Of a stretch of 64,000 bases of DNA, positions 1 to 10,570 are shown one piece after another (the first letter of the stretch is position 1; every line of letters starts with the position of its first letter). Source of the stretch: Dipteris shenzhenensis (lineage: Eukaryota; Polypodiophyta; Polypodiopsida; Gleicheniales); assembly GCA_047967505.1 (NCBI GenBank), contig CM106539.1; one strand, written 5' to 3'. The notes under the pieces are model-generated. The model saw only the letters and a list, made by a program, of their open reading frames with translations. It was not told the DNA's origin and did not search any database. The translations under genes and the position numbers were made by a program.

Positions 1-305
1 CATTAATTTTACTCTATTTTTTGAGTTCAATGGAAGTGTGACCTCGCTACCTGCATGGTTTAATTGAGGGCTTGCGTTTATGAGGCTTTTTAGTAAGACA
101 AATCCTTGCTGCAATCACATTTTTTGATCTCTTTAATTGAAGTTCCTTGTTTACAAGCCCATGTAATTCTTTTTGGCAAGTAGGATTAAATGTTGGTGCT
201 TTCTCCATGCAAGATAGACTGAATACATCCTTGTGTGTTTGAGTTTTACAAATGCACACCGTATTTGTTTCGTTTCTTTAATTTTCAGCATCCAAGCGTT
301 CATGC

Positions 306-942
306 ATGAAAACAGATTTGCAAGATGATGCAACTTCAAACACCTCCATAACACCAAAGCATGCAAATGACCCACCACTTTCTAGTACTCCTTACAATGC
401 TAGCCCTATAGTTCCACTACATCATAACTTTATAGGTGGCGGAAACTCACTACCCACTCTCTCAATAGATATTCTTTCAAAATTCATTCGCCATCGCTTC
501 GCCTTTGAGTGCAAGTTGTTAGTGAAGTATGGTATCTTTAGAGCATGCAATGCCAACTATCATGTCTGTATCCGTGTTGACATGTGTGATTCGTGCAACT
601 ACGACACAATTACCCTAGTTGTTCCACACACCGCAATATAAGGAGTACCTTGAGATTGACTCCTTCTATAGTATCGAGGGAGCAACTGTTGTGCCAAAGG
701 CCAGTGGTGAGGGGGGGACTTCCACCTATTCGCTTCATGTTAATGCAACAACTGCAGTGATACGAGGTGAACCATTTGATGGTACCATCTCCTTCTTTCC
801 TGAGACCACCATCACATTGAATTTCCCTTGGGTGTCTTCAATTACAAATGCTGGCCTAGGTACCATATCCATAGTTGCTGCCACAATAGCTTTTGTGGTA
901 ATCAAAGTCGACTCCAAGGGTGGATTGAATGATGACCCTTAA
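306..942 (+). pseudogene. Possible OB-fold (RPA1-like) coding fragment, broken
   Basis: Two overlapping plus-strand frames (306-641, 111 codons; 619-942, 107 codons) look like one coding stretch with a frame break near 620-640. The second frame carries a pattern of the type FYSIEGATVVPK, then SLHVNATTAVIRG, which resembles the strand pattern of RPA1-type single-strand DNA binding OB folds. This is family resemblance judged by eye, not a confirmed match. A second zinc-finger/OB-like piece lies downstream at 2463-3057 on the same strand, so both may be remnants of one RPA1-like gene. Plant Helitrons often carry RPA1-like genes, and a Helitron-type helicase lies at 5304-7235 on the opposite strand, but I cannot show that they belong together. 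It could also be an unrelated hypothetical. Confidence 0.3.
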
Positions 943-1239
943 AGGAAAAGAAGTTGCCATGTCCTCCATCCGCAAGTGCATCACATCCTCCATAGCCACA
1001 AGTGCACCCATGTCACCACAACCAACCCACACTTGCAACAATTGTACCCACCAGAGTCTTCTTTCCACATCCTTCATTCCATACAAGTTTGCACACTCCA
1101 CATCCTCTAGGTCTTTCCCCATTTGTAACATGTCCTCCATCGGGGGACGAGCATTTTCTGAGCAAAATCTTCCGAGCGTCCGAGCGAAGGAAAAAAAAAG
1201 CTTCCAACTATGCAAAAATATGGCAAAAATGGATCGGAA

Positions 1240-2462
1240 GTAAACATAGTTTCACTTAGAAATATGCAAAGTATTATAGCAATACCTATTTTATACACGA
1301 ATCTTTACGTGAATCTTTGGGAATGGTGAGAACAGAATGGGATGGCTTTTGAAGAGACCCACATGTAGAGTAGACTTCTCCATGAAAATTCCCTTATGAT
1401 CCTTCTTACAACTTTTACTTAATAGGGGGTGACATTGAAAAATCTCTCTCAACCTATCTTCATGAAAGGGCTTCTCCAAATAAAAGTCATTGAAGCAAGC
1501 CATCAAGGTAGTTTCGCTAGCGAAACCCCTTTGAAGTAGTCTTTCAAGGTAGTTTCGCCGGCGAAACTACCTTGGACAGCACTTTTAAAAGTGACATAAC
1601 TTTCACATCCAATGTCCAAATATAGTCATTCAGCCACTCAAATTGATCGGAAAACCCCATTTGAGTACATCTATGGGGTTATATTTTGGAAAATATTGCA
1701 TATATAGTATTAAATATTACATGTATTTTATGAAAGTGATATTTAAGCCCAAGTTAATACTTGTTTATAGTAATTTAAACTTCTTTAAAAACATGTCCAT
1801 AAATATCTTATTATTAATACTATAAAAAAGATATTGCCATATGATATAAATGTGTTTAATAAGTAATTATTTATGTATAATATTATTACATTGAGAGTGA
1901 TTATGAGGGATGTTTCTTAAAGGAATTATTTTTCAACACTTTTTTAAGGTAATAACAAGGGTACAAATGGATGTCTATGAATAAGAAGATGTATGTCATG
2001 TAAAAATGAATGAGTGACTAGTCTGTATAAAATAAAAGTGAAAATACCATGTTTCCTAAAGAAATACTATTTTTTAAATCTCTTGAAAAACACACTCGAA
2101 TAAACCTGCTCATAGGTTTTTGCTCATAAAATTGACGCATCCTCCTCCATCGCATCCTCTATCACATTCACACCAACCATATGTTCCATCTATTGCACTT
2201 CATCACATGCATGGCGATGAAACATTCTGCCATTCATAAGTGATCATCGCAGACAGCCCACACAATGAGGATTGTGCCATTGTGAGTTCACTATCCCTGA
2301 ACGATACGCGATTTAATGAACATACAATTGTATGCTTCCTGCTTTGGTCTTTCTTCAATGGGCGGAACTAATTTCTACTCGTTCCGCAGTTAACGTTTGT
2401 GAATGAAAGAAAGAGCGTGCAAGCACAATTGATCCAAGAGTTTCAATGACAATGGCATTGTC
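1240..2462. other. AT-rich intergenic stretch without a recognisable gene
   Basis: Apart from the palindromes at 1503-1574 (listed separately) I see only short, composition-driven frames and A/T runs. The 60-codon frame at 1643-1825 has no recognisable features and is probably noise. Confidence 0.5.
1503..1574. repeat. Two related palindromes (hairpin-forming)
   Basis: Positions 1545-1574 form a perfect 30-base palindrome whose half is CAAGGTAGTTTCGCC, with no loop. A sister copy at 1503-1534 shares CAAGGTAGTTTCGC and has a perfect 16-base core, GTTTCGCTAGCGAAAC, at 1511-1526, but its outer right arm has diverged. The two begin about 43 bases apart in AT-rich DNA. They could be foldback transposon tips or a duplicated cruciform-forming site. 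No terminal inverted repeats or target duplication were found around them. Confidence 0.8.
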
Positions 2463-3057
2463 ATGCATAGTTTGCAAAATGTTTCATACATGCGAGCTCG
2501 AGATGCAATGTGCGTCTTCGATTTTACTATTTTAGGAGACATCCCTGAGGGCACTCAGAGGGAGGAGTTGAAGCAAGTCTTCATCAATCAGGTCACTGGC
2601 TTGGGTTATGGGCATAGGGTAAGTATCTCCATTTTGTTAATGTTGTCATAATTTTTCAGCAAGGCTTCACTCAAGGAAATTGGCGTTTGTGACAGGTTCA
2701 TGGCATTCTCCACTTCACTGCATTAAATGGGCCACTTTTGGATTACATGTGCTCTGTTTGTTTCAGTACTCGTGTGAGCCGTGATCCAAGTAGGCCTTTT
2801 TGCCTTACTTGCGACGCACCTCATGCTTTTATGTGCACGCCATGTTTGAAGGGGAGAATTCTCATGGAAGATGGATCGGATGCATTGTTCAAATTAGAGG
2901 ACCCCAGGTTGATGAAGTCCTTTCCTTGCAAACATCGTTCCTCATACTACATGAAGATAGCATTATGCGCATCCGTGGCATGCTTTTGGAGTTGAAACCA
3001 GTTGGTTTCTTTACAATCAACAGCTTGGGACATGTCATTGCCTTTGATGCTGATTGA
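2463..3057 (+). CDS. RPA1-like zinc-finger/OB-fold fragment, probably two exons
   Basis: The first frame begins at 2463 and meets a good donor (AGG|GTAAGT) after 2618. An acceptor (GACAG) ends at 2695, and the reading frame stays open across the junction in phase 0. The second exon shows CSVC, then CLTC 13 residues later, a four-cysteine zinc-finger pattern of the kind found in the C-terminal domain of RPA large subunits. After HAF the frame splits: one frame continues with another CxxC to about 2995. The overlapping frame (to 3057) reads more like a folded domain (GRWIGCIVQIRG, GFFTINSLGHVIAF), so a small frameshift near 2830 is likely. No upstream promoter was identified. It could be a captured gene fragment of a Helitron or a decayed host gene. 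The RPA assignment is inference from the pattern. Confidence 0.4.
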
Positions 3058-4342
3058 GTTTACTACATAGCATCCAGACATTTGTTTTTTGTCGAAGCTT
3101 TCCTTAGTGCAGGAGAGGGAACCCCCCTTCCATTTTGGCTTGTAATGGTGCTTTTACGTTGGCATTGATTGCTCATTTTGATAGTGGCAATGTTGGCCTT
3201 ACTTTGACTTGTAGTACATCACATATGGATCTCATTTTGGTTTTTATAGAATTTTGCTATTCAAACTCTATGGAGGCTTTGTGTAATCTTTCTTTTCTTG
3301 GTTTCATTTGAATTGCAAAATTGTGCTCCTCATTTGCGTTATATCATCACAAGGCATTGCTGATTGTTGATTCATATTTGAATCAAAAAGATCCGGGCAA
3401 GTAGCTATATTGAACTAGAATATATATAAATGAATTTAGTGCTTCCTAAAAATTGTTAAATAATATTTTCCATTTTGACTTAATTTTTAAAGTGAATTTA
3501 GAACATAGATTTATGTAAACTTGCAATTTGAGAAGAATTAATTATGATATCAAGAAGAGCACTATAATAGTATATTTTTTGAAATACACTACAATATTTT
3601 ATAAGAGTAACAATACATGAAAATTTATGTAGTATACTTAAAAGTGGTTATTATTGGAATTGTTATAAATGGAGTTATATATCACTAAAAACATGACATT
3701 TTTAAAAGCATTTTTTAATAATAGTTCATACATGAATTATTTTATGTGTATTGAAAAAAAGTAGTAATGCTTTGAAAACGAAAAAAATTGAGTAATATAT
3801 GCTATGAATTAAGAGTCCTTCAAGAGTATGATTTAACTATAGTTTAAAATAGGAAGTCCTTTACGTGTATTGAAAATGGGCTTCTACTTAAATATACTAG
3901 ATTATGTAGAAGTAAATTTTTTTTGTAGATGTTGGATTTCCACTGAGGTTATTGTAGCCATATTTCGAGTCAGTTGTGTTGAGTTCTCTTATGAATTTCT
4001 CTTCGAGTGTATCCGCTTTGCTTTTAAAGTTTGTGGTGGCTAGGATTTCTGTTTTGAAGTTCGGGTGGAACGGTTTGTACCTGTTAACATCATGTTTCAG
4101 TTTTAATGGAGGATTGGTTTGGTGCTGTGCTATCCGTTTTTCAATATTTCTAGTTTGTCCAATATATCGTTTTTCTATAGCAATACATAGAATAGAATAT
4201 ATGTAATATGGGCCTTTTGTGCCTTTTTCTTTGTCTTCTTCGCGATTTCCTATTTGAAATAGTAAAATGAAGTACGATGAGTTTTTTCATGTGTGTTAGA
4301 AAATGATCTTTGTATGTATTTTAAGATATGGAGTCAATAATG
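3058..4342. other. AT-rich intergenic stretch
   Basis: Strongly AT-rich, with no frame resembling a protein family on either strand. The 76-codon plus-strand frame at 3976-4206 has no recognisable features. Confidence 0.5.
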
Positions 4343-5170
4343 TACCTGTAAGTGGCAAAAATATATAATTCTTTGGTGGAGTTGGGAAAAACTCAAAATG
4401 TTCGCCATATGCTTCTTTTGCAAAATTCAAATCAATAATGGAAGTTATACCTTCTATGGTAAATGGCAACTCTTTTGCTTTTTTTAAATCATCTATTTGG
4501 AACATGTTGTTGAACTTCGCCAGTATGACATATCCAGTCTTATAATCTATTTTGAGGAGTTTGGCTAAGCTTACATTGTAGCCAAAGTGTAGAAGTTCAA
4601 GGCAATAAGCTGAAATTCCTTCTGAGTGCTTATCTATTATAGCTTGTGCTTCTGTTCTCAACATCATTGGAGTAATGATATCGTCCTCTTTTGTGATTTT
4701 ACGAATTATGTACTTAGTTAGACCTGCATTATGTTTGAATTGATATTATGTATATGTTATTTATTGTATTTTCAAAATGAAAAGTTTAATCATTTTTTAT
4801 AAATAAAATTGGGTTACTAACCGTTTGCTCTCATTTCTTTGTCCCCATGTTCTACCTTCCATTGCTTCATGTTGCTTGTTATCCATGAAATTCCTAAGGT
4901 CTTGCAGTGTGCTCCATCCATAAATGTATTCATTTGGTTCCTTTCTAGCCATGTTTGCGAGACGCATTTGAGCTATATACAAGAAATAATTTTGTCCCTT
5001 TGTTCTTTTTGTTGATTTCTCTTGATCTTGTTGAGCCAATCGGGCTTTACTTTTGAATTGATTAAAGATCTGTGAAATAGTAATCTATTATAAATTAGAA
5101 TATAAACTAATGTAAAGAAATACTACAATGCGTAATATTGAAAACGTACCTCGTCTGATGTTGTCATATT
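4343..5170 (-). CDS. Putative small-exon gene of unknown function downstream of the helicase
   Basis: On the minus strand several open blocks are bounded by splice-like signals. There is a short block ending at about 5150 with donor GAG|GTACGT. A block at 5069-4822 opens after a TTTCACAG acceptor, is rich in lysine and glutamine, and ends at a GTTAGT donor. A block from about 4724 to 4346 follows a TAATGCAG acceptor and ends at CAG|GTACAT. The translated blocks are clean and not low-complexity (for example FGYNVSLAKLLKIDYKTGYV in the last), but I recognise no family. The phase between the second and third blocks is off by one with the sites I chose, so the model is incomplete or the gene is broken. 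It lies directly downstream of the helicase on the same strand, so it could be accessory cargo of the same element. Confidence 0.3.
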
Positions 5171-5303
5171 TTATTGTTGGTTGTTCTTCAAATAAGTTTT
5201 TGATAGATCCTGCATATTAGTTTGTATATCAAAAGTTTCTTTTGTCTTTTATTGATGAATATTTAATAAAAGGATTTTCTATTGATTACTAATTTTTTTA
5301 AGT

Positions 5304-7235
5304 TCATGTAAACATTGGAATGAAGTCAGATGGATTGATTTTATTTAAGATTCTTAAGTTGTTTCGAGTTGTGACTCGTGAAAGCATGACATATGTTGGG
5401 CCTGGTACAAATGATTTTTGTATTACTATAAGAGCCTTTCCTTTGAGTGTGCATCCTTGTGACTTGTGCCCTGTAATTGCATATGCTAGTGTGATTGGAA
5501 AAGTTGTTTTGTGATACCATATGGAGTTTAATACCTGTCGTTTATGTTTTGATCGTCTTAGTGTGATTTTTTCATTTGTTGATAAGATCTTGGCATGAAT
5601 TTTTAAAATGTTGTTTGTGTTATTATCTATTTCTAGTGATATGACACTTGCAATAGCACCATTTGTAGCTCCGATTGTGAGATCTATATTTTCTGTGATC
5701 ATCACTTTTGCTCCTATTGCTATTTGTTGTATGGAGTGGAAATCTGGATCCATTATCCATTCTTTTAATTCTAAGATTTGATCTGCATTGGATGTCATAG
5801 TGACGCTTTTAATTTGATTCTCATTGAATTTCTTATGTAGTATGAGCTCATTATAGTATCGTGTGCACAGTATAGTTGTGTCCTTGTCAATGAAATCGTT
5901 TGCTTCACTATCACTTATGATTAAATTACCTAGGTAATACTGAATCTCTTCTACCGTTGGTTGTCTTATTTTGATTATGTTTAAGAATTCTATGTATGTT
6001 GGATCTTCTAGGTGACGTATTGATGTGTGAAGGAATGAAAAGGTTGGAGTTGTCTAGAAACCCGAGTTTCCAATATAGCATTTTCTACAAAATTCATTTT
6101 CTTACACCTTGCATTTACATACTAGAGGCAATTGGGACATATCTCCAAATAAGAGCATCTTTTTATTTTCAAAAGGCTACAAGATTGTTTGCTTGCAAGT
6201 TTCGCACAACTGTCTGATTACTATGTTTAATGTTTGACATGTCATCATTGAGATCTCATCAATTATTATGATTTGCAATTCTATGTATCGTTCGTCTAAC
6301 ACTGGTAAGGAGGCATGAAACATATCGTGTCTCTTTGGTAGAGCAAACTAATGATGGACAGTAGTTGCTAATCTACTTAGTCTCATTGCAGTTGCTCCTG
6401 TTGTTGCTGCTAGAACAATGGATTTTCCTTGTTTTACATAATTATAAGTAATGTACTTGATCATAAATGTCTTTCCTGAACCAGGAGTACCACAAATGAC
6501 ATGAAGTCCTATGGGTGATCCATTTATCTTTTCGTAAATTTCTTGTTGTTCAGAAGAAAGAGTTGCATTTTCGAAGTCCTTGAACTCGTTCATCATTTGA
6601 AGTAATTTTGTGCGTGTTGTGTTATGTATATTAGTATCTTCATGAATGTCGGTTGAAGCCATGAAGGAGTTTTGAATAACACGTAATGGACTTTTTGGGA
6701 GTATCATGTTTGTTAGTTGGTGGCGATTTTGATCAATTAGCAAGTGCACTTTGCAATATTGATCAATCAGAGATTCGATGTCTTCTTATGTTTTTACGAG
6801 GTCTCGGATATGACATTCTAAGAAGTAAGATTTCGTATGATTGTTTTCAGAAATGAGCTCATTCTCATTTCTAAAATTTACGTTCTTTAGTAGAAGGTTG
6901 TAAAAAAATCCTAAAAATGATGAGCAGGGTGGTAATCTGTGAAACGTACAATCTGTGTTGATGGATATACATAATTTCTAAAAGAATCTACGATAGTTAT
7001 GTTATCTTTGTTTTTTTTCTTTGACTTTTGGACATTGTATTGTTTCCAGAATTCATAGAAAGTCAAGTTCTCCATGACACTTGGACAACTGCAATATGTA
7101 TCTATAGGATGCATTACAGAAACACAATGTTCACGAAGGTATTTTTGGCACATAGATGGGGGAGAGGAGTCAATGAAATGCACAACTTCGCTTCTTTGAA
7201 TGGTAGATATTTGTAAGCATGACAATGCTACCTTC
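5304..7235 (-). pseudogene. PIF1/Helitron-type DNA helicase, decayed
   Basis: One minus-strand frame can be followed from about 7235 down to 5304 with only a few stops. In order it shows an upstream segment containing MHPIDTYCSCPSVMENLTFY (about 7110-7050), a Walker A motif GTPGSGKT (about 6480), a Walker B-like IIIDEISMM (about 6250), FGDMSQLP, IRQPTVEEIQ, TILCTRYYNEL, and the C-terminal motif YAITGHKSQGCTL followed by YVMLSRV. These are the ordered motifs of PIF1-superfamily helicases as found at the end of Helitron Rep-helicase proteins. Stops fall right after Walker A (near 6347), near 6790 and within 6010-6190. The Rep nuclease part is absent, and at 7235 the sequence switches to gypsy polyprotein. 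No Helitron 3' end was identified. Confidence 0.8.
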
Positions 7236-8649
7236 AAATTCCTTTCATCTCTTTGTATGACCATGCTAGGCAGTCACGGTATTCCATTAGGAATGCTTTG
7301 AGTTTGGTTTCATCTTCTTGTCGAAGCTGTTTCCCAATGAAAACCAGTTTTTCTTCCTCCCCTTCAAGGGCGAGGTTTATTGTGCGTGTTTTTGCCGGTC
7401 CCTCATAGATTGGAGTTTCTCCAATGCTATCGATTTCTTGAACTTCAGATTCTCTTAGTGGTCTTGGCATTGCTATTGGCGCATTGTCACGTGTGTAATT
7501 CTTGAAGTATTCCGGCACTTCTCGAAGATCGGCCTCTTATGGTGTTGAACTAGCCTGACATGTGCCATGTGCACTGGGTGGCATAGTTGCATTTACCAAT
7601 TTGTTAGGCTCTTTTTGGCTTTCTTTTTCTGAAGTCTCTTGATTGAGCTTCATCCGCACATGTGGCTTATATTTCCGAAACTTCTTATGTTGGTGTTGGG
7701 AACTATGGGGTAGCTTTTCCACTGGTAAGGTGTTTCCAAGTAAGGGTTCATTTGTTGTGCATACTCCTTCCAGTCCCTCAGGGGACCATTCAAGAGGCGG
7801 TGGTTCTGATTTTGAGGGTGCTGGATTTGCAAGGTACAATTCGACGATGGACTCATTTGAATTCATTGAAGTGTTTGGCCTTGGATTTTTTTGCAATTTC
7901 CTCATTCAGCTTTCTTGTGGGGATCTTCTGCTGTTATTCAACTTTGGAGATTCAACTTTTGGGAGCTCGACTACCATTAGGGCATGCAGAATGACTAAGT
8001 CATTATCAAAGATTTGATCTTCAATTTTTGCATTCTCAGCCTCTGTTTCAAGGTCCCAAGGAAAATCTGAGTCATCATTGGTATGGGTATCTTCTTTAGG
8101 TTCATTATCCCACTCGAGGTCAANNNNNNNNNNNNNNNNNNNNNNNNNNNNNNNNNNNNNNNNNNNNNNNNNNNNNNNNNNNNNNNNNNNNNNNNNNNNN
8201 NNNNNNNNNNNNNNNNNNNNNNNTAAAATGCTAGAGGAATCGGGCTGGATCTCCCCTACCATTATATTTGGGAAGTTCCAGTTTTCCCAAGGGTGTCTGC
8301 CCTGATTGTTATTTATTTCTTTGACTAAAGAAATTTTCAGTCTTTGCATTGAGGTCGATATCCCCATCATTGTTGCGATGGCATCCAGCCATGTTGTGGC
8401 GTGGAGGAGTAAAAGGGAGTGATTGAATTTTAGGGGGGGATTCGGGGTAAGAGGATTGTTAGAGGCGGTGGTTGCAGCGGAGTTGTATATGGATTTGGCG
8501 AGCGTTGGAGTCAGAGGCATTGGCCAGAACATAGCTACATGCAGATTGGGTGAGATTTGCAAAGGGTGTCTCTGCCGTTGCAAGTGCGGGTGTGGATGTA
8601 GTTTTGTTAGGAGGGTTAGAGTGGTGTTAGTTTGTGTAGGGACCATCAT
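7236..8649 (-). pseudogene. Ty3/gypsy polyprotein fragment (gag/linker to start of pol), truncated
   Basis: Minus-strand frames at 8649-7906, 7905-7537 and 7518-7236 belong together with small breaks. The last ends in a linker typical of plant gypsy pol just before the reverse transcriptase, including FIGKQLRQEDETKLKAFL and CLAWSYKEMKGI. Instead of the expected reverse transcriptase, the sequence then passes directly into the helicase remnant, so the element is cut at about 7235. The upstream part is rich in Pro, Thr, Glu and Asn without a clear gag core or zinc knuckle. The 100-N gap falls inside it. No LTR was identified beside it. Confidence 0.6.
8124..8223. other. Assembly gap (100 N)
   Basis: Exactly 100 undetermined bases, the customary placeholder for a gap of unknown size. 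It interrupts the minus-strand gypsy fragment, so that reading frame cannot be judged across it. Confidence 0.99.
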
Positions 8650-9000
8650 GTTAACAATGTGCCTAAGATTGTCCTACGTGTGTAGGGAACTGTGCCAGTG
8701 TAGACGGATCATTAATCGGAGGTCACGGCGTGAAGATACGAGCGAATTTGTACGAAACGAGGCCCATACAGGGGTGCAAATGAGCGAGTGCTAGGGATGC
8801 TGAAATGGTGTGAAATGGGTTGAAAAAATACCCCGTAGTGTGGTGTTTCCGTGTGTGAAATTTGGGTTCAAACGGGGTCCAGTTTGGGTCCCAAACGGAT
8901 GAGTTACGAGGGGTTAAAGTAGGGGTAAAATTGGCTTTTTGGGGGGGGGTTGTCTTAAGGGTGGGTGTGAATGGACTTTAAGTCCAACTGAGGGGTTTGA

Positions 9001-9245
9001 ACCAAGATAATTCTAGTTAGATAAACTAACCTATATCCTCCCAGTTATTGTAACTGGGAGGTTAATCTAACTACTCTTACCTACTACAGTAGTTACTAAC
9101 TGAAGGTTAGTTGGACTGACCTAGCTATTAGTAACTAACCGAGGTTAAAATAACCTAACTAAGTTAGACTAACCTAACCTAGGTTAAACTAACCTAATCG
9201 AGGTTAAACTAACCTAGGGTAGATTAATGGTTAGGTTAGGGTTTT
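9001..9245. repeat. AACCTA/TAGGTT-rich repeat with a hairpin
   Basis: Dense, irregular repetition of AACCTA and its complement (for example CTAACCTAACCTAGGTTAAA near 9172), which reads as many small inverted repeats. A clean hairpin lies at 9037-9061 with an 11-bp stem, CCTCCCAGTTA and its complement, around the loop TTG. No coding sequence is visible. Confidence 0.7.
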
Positions 9246-9280
9246 TTTCTTTTTTTTAGTAATTAAAAAAAATTCGTTAG

Positions 9281-9327
9281 GAGGGGGGGGGGGAATTCCG
9301 TGCCGCGGCACCGGGGGGGGGGGGGGG
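9281..9327. repeat. Paired G tracts flanking a GC palindrome
   Basis: Two long G runs (about 9283-9293 and 9313-9327) flank the 12-base perfect palindrome GTGCCGCGGCAC at 9300-9311. G runs of this length can form quadruplexes and are also error-prone in sequencing, so exact lengths are uncertain. Confidence 0.7.
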
Positions 9328-9639
9328 TTCACACAGAGGGGAGGGGAGGGAGGTGGAGGGGAGGGGAGGGAAGGGTTGAGGGGTGGGTGGAGGGGCGGGT
9401 GAGGGGCTGGCGCAGGGCAGAGGGGTGGGCAGGTGGAGGGGGCGGGCGGGCGAGGGGGTGAGTGAGGCGCGGGAGGGGCGTGGGGCGGGCGGGGTGGTGG
9501 TGCGAGGCGGGCACGAGGCGGGCACTACATCGCCTTGGGCAGGTGCTACGTGCGGCGCCGCCATTGCAGGCGCTGGCTCTCAGCAGCAGCAAGGGCCTTA
9601 AGCCCTAGTAGGTAGGTTAGATTGTAGGGAGTGGCTAGC

Positions 9640-9648
9640 GAGGGGGGT

Positions 9649-9716
<68 letters not shown>

Positions 9717-9746
9717 AGGGGAAGAGAGAGAGAGAGAGGGGGGGGA

Positions 9747-9790
<44 letters not shown>

Positions 9791-9833
9791 GAGGTAGAGA
9801 GAGAGAGACAGAGGGGGAAAGAAAGAGAGAGAT

Positions 9834-9890
<57 letters not shown>

Positions 9891-9949
9891 AGGAAAGAGA
9901 GAGATAGGAAGAAAGAGAGAGGGGGAGGGAAAGAGAGAGATAGAGAGAA

Positions 9950-10044
<95 letters not shown>

Positions 10045-10069
10045 GAGGGAAAGAGAGAGAGAGAGAGGG

Positions 10070-10121
<52 letters not shown>

Positions 10122-10130
10122 AGAGGAGGG
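9640..10130. repeat. (GA)n microsatellite tract with interruptions
   Basis: About 490 bases of almost pure GA on the plus strand, with interruptions of GGGG, GATA and GTAGAG. The long open frames over it on both strands (Arg-Glu or Ser-Leu repeats) are products of the dinucleotide repeat and are not genes. Confidence 0.95.
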
Positions 10131-10570
10131 ATGGGGGGGTGGAGGGGGTGGGAAGGGGGTGATGTGGGGGTAGGAGTGAGGGAGGGGGTGGGGGGAGATG
10201 GAGGGGGGGGAGGTGGGGTGGTGGAGGGGGGGGTGGGGGTGGGGTGGAGGGGGGTGGGGTGGAGGGGGGGGGGGGGTGGTGGAGATGGAGGGGGGTGGGG
10301 GAGGGAGAGAGGTGGTTGAAAAGAGAAAAGGGGTGGTGGAGATGGAGGGGGGGGAATGGAGGGGGGGAGTGGGGAAGGGGGTTGTGGTGGAGGGGGAGGG
10401 GTGGGGAGGGAAGGGGTTGAGAAAAGGGGTGGTGGAGATGGAGGGGGGGAGGGCGTGGTGGTGGTGGAAGGGGGAAAGGGTGGTGGAGATGGAGGTGGGG
10501 TTGGGGGGGAATGGAGGGAGGGAGGGGGAAAAGGGGTGGTGAAGATGGAGGGGAGGGTGGAGGAGGGGGA
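10131..10570. repeat. G-rich minisatellite (GGTGGAGATGGAGGGG type)
   Basis: A purine-rich stretch following the (GA)n tract in which GGTGGAGATGGAGGGG recurs irregularly (near 10276, 10334, 10430, 10480, 10536). Long frames here are Gly- or Pro-rich artefacts. Confidence 0.9.

Noticed and set aside
9277-9601. GC-rich Pro/Ala frames near the paired G tracts
   Set aside because: Low complexity, dependent on exact homopolymer length, no homology seen.
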